Origin: Beroe ovata
Lineage: Eukaryota > Ctenophora > Nuda > Beroida > Beroidae
Length of the DNA: 11,703 bases
Direction: 5' to 3'
Assembly (NCBI GenBank): GCA_946803715.1
Contig: CAMPET010000002.1
Coordinates: forward strand, 773,217 to 784,919
The translations under genes were made by a program, and so were the position numbers. Below the pieces are notes generated by a model that was not told where the DNA came from, searched no databases, and worked only from the letters and a program-made list of their open reading frames with translations. Numbering within the stretch: position 1 is the first letter of the stretch; each line of letters begins with the position of its first letter. Shown here piece by piece: positions 7,667 to 11,703 of the stretch.

Positions 7667-7731
7667 ATTCCCTTCTCGAGATGGTGTGTGACGTTGTGGA
7701 AGCGAAAAACATAACCCGTACCAGACATTAA
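7667..7731 (+). CDS. ATF6: ATF6-like gene, last coding exon and stop
   Basis: The exon completes Asp216 and encodes residues 217-236, SLLEMVCDVVEAKNITRTRH, then TAA at 7729-7731. The LLEMVCDVV stretch resembles the conserved luminal I-D-C-Q-V-M region of ATF6, whose cysteine takes part in redox control of ATF6 oligomers in mammals. Cys223 would be its counterpart. Asn230-Ile-Thr is the only N-glycosylation sequon in the luminal part. The visible luminal domain is about 122 residues, under half the vertebrate length, so either the family is short in this lineage or the tail has been lost. The stop follows directly in frame and the 3' sequence looks non-coding. Confidence 0.78.
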
Positions 7732-8469
7732 TCCCAGAGACTCGCGTTTCACTCATCACACTGTTGAACATAGTATACGGGTGTTAATGATTAATATATG
7801 AATGTGTGTATGCCTCATCCAGATAATTGTAGTTATGATTTAAGTTTCTTGCATGTTTGTATTCTTGATGTGGGAGTAATGTTTAATGTTTGATTTCTTT
7901 ACCTGACTGCCTTGGTTCTGTTCTGGATCCATGTGACTAATTTTATTGCATTCAGATCATAATGAAACGTGGGCAGAGGTAATTGTAGTATTTTAGAGAT
8001 AAATTTCTTCAGACATGTAGTTGCAGTCGTTGTGGTTACATAGTGTAAATTTCATATTCTAACTGAGGCAAATTCTTGATGTGAATATGGACATCACTTT
8101 TTGCATTTCATGCCATTCAATTTGTAGAGTTCATTTTTGCTTATGTTTATTTTGCACTATGATATGACTTAAATCATGGCATCTGGAGTAACAAATTTAA
8201 ATGCCAGCTTTCGGCTGACGATATCGACTGACGGCCCATACCAGATTGACAGATTGTTAATCTTAGCAAATTAACGATTGATGTGACTTAACATTTAGTA
8301 GTTATTATCACTGATCACTATTCATTGTGAACAAATCACAATATTGTGGGAGAAAATATCGTGATTATAAACTTGTCTACGAATTTATGAATCTTTCCTT
8401 GGAATGATAATGGAACTAGAATGCCCGTCAAGTGGGCATGCTGCTCTGAATATTAGGAAAAAAAGGGGG
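7732..8469 (+). other. Presumed 3' UTR and intergenic sequence
   Basis: AT-rich with no domain-bearing frame. I see no canonical AATAAA polyadenylation signal, so the transcript end cannot be placed; variants such as GATAAA (7999-8004) occur. A small stem-loop (ATGCCC...GGGCAT, 8421-8439) is present. A 15-base word, ATTATCACTGATCAC, occurs at 8304-8318 and again at 8729-8743. Confidence 0.5.
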
Positions 8470-8530
8470 ATTTTGGTGCGCATTCAATTCAATTCAATCC
8501 GATTGAATTGAATTGAATGCGCACCAAAAT
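8470..8530. repeat. Perfect hairpin, 29-bp arms, 3-base spacer
   Basis: Arms 8470-8498 and 8502-8530 are exact reverse complements around CCG. Each arm holds a GGTGCGCATTC-type end and an inner short tandem repeat (TTCAA units on the left, TTGAA units on the right). It looks like a very small foldback or MITE remnant. I found no convincing target-site duplication. Confidence 0.9.
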
Positions 8531-8920
8531 TGATACGTTTCAAAACAACGAAATGAAGCGCATCCTTACGCGCGCATTCACTCGCACGTGCAACTCCTAA
8601 ATTGCATAGCAACGGTGTTAAATGAAAATTTTGCTACACCGTATATTTAATTTTTGAATCTTTCCCCAAAACTTTCGACGCCTATAACTAAAATCTAAGA
8701 CCAAAATCAAAAATCCGAAATGATAATGATTATCACTGATCACAATTGCGGAATCCTTTTTTCTACCACCTTGCAAGAAATCCCGGCGTTTTAACTCCAT
8801 AATTTGGTTGAGTTATTTGCTAACTCGATAAATTTAAAATTCCCAGCTGCTATTCTGCCTCGTTTGAATCCGCGCACGACCGTACTTGCGACGCGCCTGC
8901 CAGCTTTTATGCTAACCTAA
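8531..8920. other. No gene recognised
   Basis: Mixed composition, with GCGC-rich patches around 8569-8590 and AT-rich sequence elsewhere. Stops occur in all frames and I recognise no protein or RNA. Confidence 0.6.
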
Positions 8921-8922
8921 CT

Positions 8923-8953
8923 TTAACCCTAACCTCAACGGTTAGGGTTAGGG
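8923..8953. repeat. Telomere-like inverted repeat beside a gap
   Basis: TAACCCTAACC (8924-8934) and GGTTAGGGTTA (8940-8950) are exact reverse complements around TCAAC, and the right arm continues as GGG up to the N at 8954. The unit equals the animal telomere repeat TTAGGG, but only about two units are present per arm, facing each other. Confidence 0.7.
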
Positions 8954-8954
8954 N

Positions 8955-9075
8955 GGGGCGGATTGAAAATCGCGCGCACCGACGGTAGGGTAAAATCCTA
9001 CAAGCGCTGTTCGGAGGCCTTCGAGTGTGCACTTGTAGTCGATTTTACCCGATGCGCTGATTTTCAATCCGCCCC
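8955..9075. repeat. ~120-bp near-palindromic hairpin (MITE-like)
   Basis: Outer arms GGGGCGGATTGAAAATC (8955-8971) and GATTTTCAATCCGCCCC (9059-9075) are exact reverse complements. Inner arms GGGTAAAATCCTACAAG (8988-9004) and CTTGTAGTCGATTTTACCC (9032-9050) pair with a 2-base bulge. The left side begins directly after the N at 8954, so it may be truncated. The right part (from 8994) is repeated at 10149-10230. Confidence 0.85.
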
Positions 9076-9607
9076 GATTTTATCCTTGCCAGTGATAAAA
9101 TCCCGCCAGCAAGGGTAGGGTGAAATCCTACAAGTACAAGTGTGCACACGTTGCGCGCCCTGTTCTAGTGTTCTACTCAGTGAACTGAAAAGTCGTAGAA
9201 AGGAGACGCGCAGCGCTGTTCCCGGGCCGCGCTGCAAGACCCAAATACTCCGCGCGCGCTGCGCGTCTCCGTGGTTCTACGACTTTTCAGTTCACCGAGT
9301 AGAACAGGGGCGCGCAACGTGTGCACACGCAGCGCGCGCGGAGTATTTGGGTCATGCAGCGCGGGGGCCGGGATGTTCCCGCGCTGCGTGACCAGTGACG
9401 CCGTGACCCAAATACTCCGCGCTCCTTTCTACGACTTTTCAGTTCACTGAGTAGAACAGGGGCGCGCAACGTGTGCACAGGCCGGGAACACCTTTGACTT
9501 TGATGACTAGGCGTGCGCGCGAGGAACAGAGGTCAGGCAAAATATGATAATCGAAGAATTGACGAGTGCACTAAATTTAATAGTATTAGTAGTAGTATTA
9601 GTAATCC
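8994..9607 (+). repeat. First copy of a repeated mosaic block
   Basis: This block of 614 bp recurs in the same orientation at 10149-10655. Two main differences separate the copies: about 113 bp present here (roughly 9367-9483) is missing from the second copy, and the second copy has 6 extra bases in GTAGAACTAGAACAGG. After AATCC at 9603-9607 the two copies diverge completely. Confidence 0.88.
9140..9328. repeat. Large imperfect hairpin of modules B and C
   Basis: The left arm (about 9140-9216) and right arm (about 9256-9328) pair over nearly their full length: GTGTGCACACGTTGCGCGCCC with its complement, then the TTCTACTCAGTGAACTG and AAAAGTCGTAGAA words. A few bulges interrupt the pairing. 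The loop (about 9217-9255) holds another module, GACCCAAATACTCCGCG, which itself pairs with its inverse at about 9336-9353. Pairings are therefore nested and mutually exclusive. Open frames here are by-products of the repeats. Confidence 0.85.
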
Positions 9608-10147
9608 GATGAGAGATAGTTAGTTAATTCTCTTTTGACAGTGACTCTGTTTACAAATGAAAATACGTCTTTTAATTGCGATCAATTTCGTCGTTCAACG
9701 ACATCGTCAGGCTCAAATTTGATTGTATAAAGTAGTGTTGTAAAGTTTATACAATCAAATTTGAGCCTGACGATGTCGTTGAACGACGAAATTGATCGCA
9801 ATTAAAAGACGTATTTTCATTTGTAAACAGAGTCACTGTCAAAAGAGAATTAACTAACTATCTCTCATCGGATTACTAATACTACTACTAATACTATTAA
9901 ATTTAGTGCACTCGTCAATTCTTCGATTATCATATTTTGCCTGACCTCTGTTCCTCGCGCGCACGCCTAGTCATCAAAGTCAAAGGTGTTCCCGGCCTGT
10001 GCACACGTTGCGCGCCCCTGTTCTACTCAGTGAACTGAAAAGTCGTAGAAAGGAGCGCGGAGTATTTGGGTCACGGCGTCACTGGTCACGCAGCGCGGGA
10101 ACATCCCGGCCCCCGCGCTGCATGACCCAAATACTCCGCGCGCGCTG
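9330..10147. repeat. Perfect inverted repeat, 402-bp arms, 14-bp spacer
   Basis: The left arm 9330-9731 and right arm 9746-10147 are exact reverse complements. I compared the arms in 60-base blocks and found no mismatch or indel; each base x pairs with 19477-x. The spacer is GTAGTGTTGTAAAG. The right arm ends exactly at the N at 10148. It includes GC-rich modules, the word GAGGAACAGAGGTCAGG (9521-9537) and an AT-rich inner part. It is either a very young inverted duplication or foldback element, or a foldback chimera made during amplification or assembly. Confidence 0.95.
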
Positions 10148-10148
10148 N

Positions 10149-10655
10149 AATCCTACAAGCGCTGTTCGGAGGCCTTCGAGTGTGCACTTGTAGTCGATTT
10201 TACCCGATGCGCTGATTTTCAATCCGCCCCGATTTTATCCTTGCCAGTGATAAAATCCCGCCAGCAAGGGTAGGGTGAAATCCTACAAGTACAAGTGTGC
10301 ACACGTTGCGCGCCCTGTTCTAGTGTTCTACTCAGTGAACTGAAAAGTCGTAGAAAGGAGACGCGCAGCGCTGTTCCCGGGCCGCGCTGCAAGACCCAAA
10401 TACTCCGCGCGCGCTGCGCGTCTCCGTGGTTCTACGACTTTTCAGTTCACCGAGTAGAACTAGAACAGGGGCGCGCAACGTGTGCACACGCAGCGCGCGC
10501 GGAGTATTTGGGTCATGCAGCGCGGGGCCCCGGGAACACCTTTGAGTTTGATGACTAGGCGTGCGCGCGAGGAACAGAGGTCAGGCAAAATATGATAATC
10601 GAAGAATTGACGAGTGCACTAAATTTAATAGTATTAGTAGTAGTATTAATAATCC
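10149..10655 (+). repeat. Second copy of the mosaic block, shorter
   Basis: It begins directly after the N with AATCCTACAAGCGCTG and follows 8994-9607 at high identity, lacking about 113 bp and carrying a 6-base insertion that makes its internal hairpin pair better. It ends at AATCC (10651-10655) and continues into unrelated sequence. Either it is an allele of the first block left uncollapsed, or a second member of a mobile family. Confidence 0.88.
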
Positions 10656-10780
10656 ATCTGTCGCTAAGCTGTAAGACTAAGCGTTCACGGTTAAGTTTAA
10701 CGGCGCGCGCGAAACCAGGGTCTAACAGCAGGGTCTTACTCTTAGAGTCTTAGGTCTCACAGGGTCTGAACAGTAACTCT
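10656..10780. other. Spacer between repeat elements, no gene
   Basis: Unique-looking sequence with several GGGTCT/GTCTTA words (for example 10709-10714, 10723-10729, 10763-10768). No open frame or RNA that I can recognise. Confidence 0.45.
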
Positions 10781-10788
10781 ATCATCGC

Positions 10789-10864
10789 TTGCCGGATATT
10801 ATCTGTCCACTGTTTCTTGCGCGCACAAGAAACAGTGGACATAGATAACATCCGGCAAAATCAA
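10789..10864. mobile_element. Small MITE-like hairpin with 8-bp flanking repeats
   Basis: Core arms GTCCACTGTTTCTTG (10805-10819) and CAAGAAACAGTGGAC (10826-10840) are exact reverse complements around CGCGCA. Outer arms TTGCCGGATATTATCT (10789-10804) and ATAGATAACATCCGGCAA (10841-10858) pair with small bulges. The 8-base word ATCATCGC sits directly before (10781-10788) and again at 10865-10872, fitting a target-site duplication. Six bases (AATCAA) on the right do not pair. It has no coding capacity; a transposase elsewhere would have moved it. Confidence 0.65.
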
Positions 10865-10918
10865 ATCATCGCCAGGCAAACTAATCCTCAATCCACTTCC
10901 AGTTCCAGCAATGCAAAT

Positions 10919-11030
10919 CTTGTCAGATTTTATCTGACCTCTGTTTCTCGCGTTCGCGCGCCTCCATCGACTGCCGAACGGCAATAGGCGCGCGAGACGG
11001 AGAAACAGAGGTCAGATAAAATCTCACAAA
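10919..11030. mobile_element. MITE-like hairpin with 6-7-bp target-site duplication
   Basis: Arms 10925-10949 and 11000-11024 are exact 25-base reverse complements (AGATTTTATCTGACCTCTG at the outer side, TTTCTC inward), with further GC-rich pairing inside. The repeat GCAAAT occurs at 10913-10918 and 11031-11036, exactly symmetric about the hairpin centre; one more base (C) also matches. The outer ends (CTTGT and ACAAA) pair largely too. This gives a complete non-autonomous element of about 112 bp. I cannot assign a superfamily. Confidence 0.75.
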
Positions 11031-11036
11031 GCAAAT

Positions 11037-11669
11037 CCACATTCATAATGATAATGCCGATTCTTATTCTGACAAAATTATGAGAAATTAGACCTCGATG
11101 ACGATGAAATGAACTGGAAGTGAAAGTATACCTCGAAGACGACAGTTCATAATCATTATCATAACCTTGATTAATATACAATTTGAATTACTCAAACGAA
11201 ACTACAATAGCTGTCACAGCATTTTATGAGGAACCCTGAGAATTCTAGCTGTGACTAGAAAGCACCAAAAAGCAAAATGAAAATAAAATCAATCGGGTAA
11301 AAAGCGATGTTGCACGTTATTAAATAAGGGCAAATACTCGGCGAATATCAATATATCATGTGTCATTCAGTTAAGTCAAATCAGTCAGAGGTCCATTCCG
11401 ATATCAGAATATCAGATTATGGATACAGAAAATGATTAAAACCAACGATTGGATTAATCTGATTCCTACATTCAAACACTTTCATCTATAACCGAAAAAG
11501 CTTGAAGTTGAAAGATCCAGAACTTTAAGTTTAAATTTTAATCGAAAAACCAAGCTCAAAGTTTTCACATCTTTAAAATGAATCGTTGATTAAAACTTCA
11601 AAAATTCCCCAATCGGACTTGAAGTTGTGCCACTATAACACCATTCTACATGACCAGGACAACTCCACG

Positions 11670-11672
<3 letters not shown>
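11037..11672. other. No gene recognised
   Basis: AT-rich sequence with stops in all frames. I see no conserved domain, RNA gene or splice-bounded exon. Confidence 0.6.

Positions 11673-11703
<31 letters not shown>
11673..11703. repeat. (AC)n microsatellite at window end
   Basis: An uninterrupted AC dinucleotide run that reaches the end of the window, so its length is unknown. Confidence 0.95.

Noticed and set aside
9140-10558. Several similar open frames on both strands (about 60-90 residues)
   Set aside because: They arise from inverted and duplicated GC-rich modules, read the same peptide from opposite strands, and show no domain or start context.
10149-10655. CRISPR-like or tandem satellite array
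   Set aside because: Units are inverted, of unequal length and without regular spacers, and the window is eukaryotic.

Overview
This is eukaryotic, almost certainly animal, DNA. It has spliceosomal introns with good pyrimidine tracts and GT/AG borders, a decayed LINE retrotransposon of the Jockey/CR1-L2 type, MITE-like hairpins and (AC)n microsatellites. The unplaced single-N gaps, with near-duplicate sequence on both sides of two of them, suggest a draft assembly of a highly heterozygous outbred animal. A marine invertebrate such as a sponge or cnidarian is plausible, but that is a guess; I cannot name the species.

Layout. 1-890: AT-rich sequence with four copies of a 16-bp word, then a region of degenerate G-run and C-run units. 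895-4199: one broken LINE in forward orientation, with a proline-rich leader, an apurinic-like endonuclease, a reverse transcriptase and the conserved C-terminal tail. It has several stops and frameshifts, and a 424-bp RT segment is present twice around the N at 2861. 4200-4220: (AC)n. 4885-7731: the last five coding exons of a gene that no single open frame reveals. Joined in frame they encode 236 residues: a leucine zipper, a transmembrane helix, a luminal tail with a site-1-protease-type RTLL motif, and a stop. The order and spacing match ATF6, the ER-stress bZIP sensor. The basic (DNA-binding) exon and everything upstream of it are not visible here. 5567-6213: an intron segment duplicated around the N at 5890. 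7732-8469: presumed 3' UTR and intergenic sequence.

8470-11030: a region dense in inverted repeats. It holds a perfect 29-bp-arm hairpin, a telomere-like inverted repeat, a ~120-bp hairpin, a mosaic of shared GC-rich modules used in alternating orientation, a perfect inverted repeat with 402-bp arms and a 14-bp spacer (9330-10147), a second partial copy of the mosaic after the N at 10148, and two small MITE-like hairpins flanked by candidate target-site duplications (8 bp and 6-7 bp). A core word, CTGTTYCTYGCGCGC or a close variant, links these elements. 11037-11703 is AT-rich without a recognisable gene and ends in (AC)n.

The only real host gene I can support is the ATF6-like one. The most unusual structure is the inverted-repeat mosaic, which may be a foldback/MITE family or, in part, an assembly or amplification artefact.
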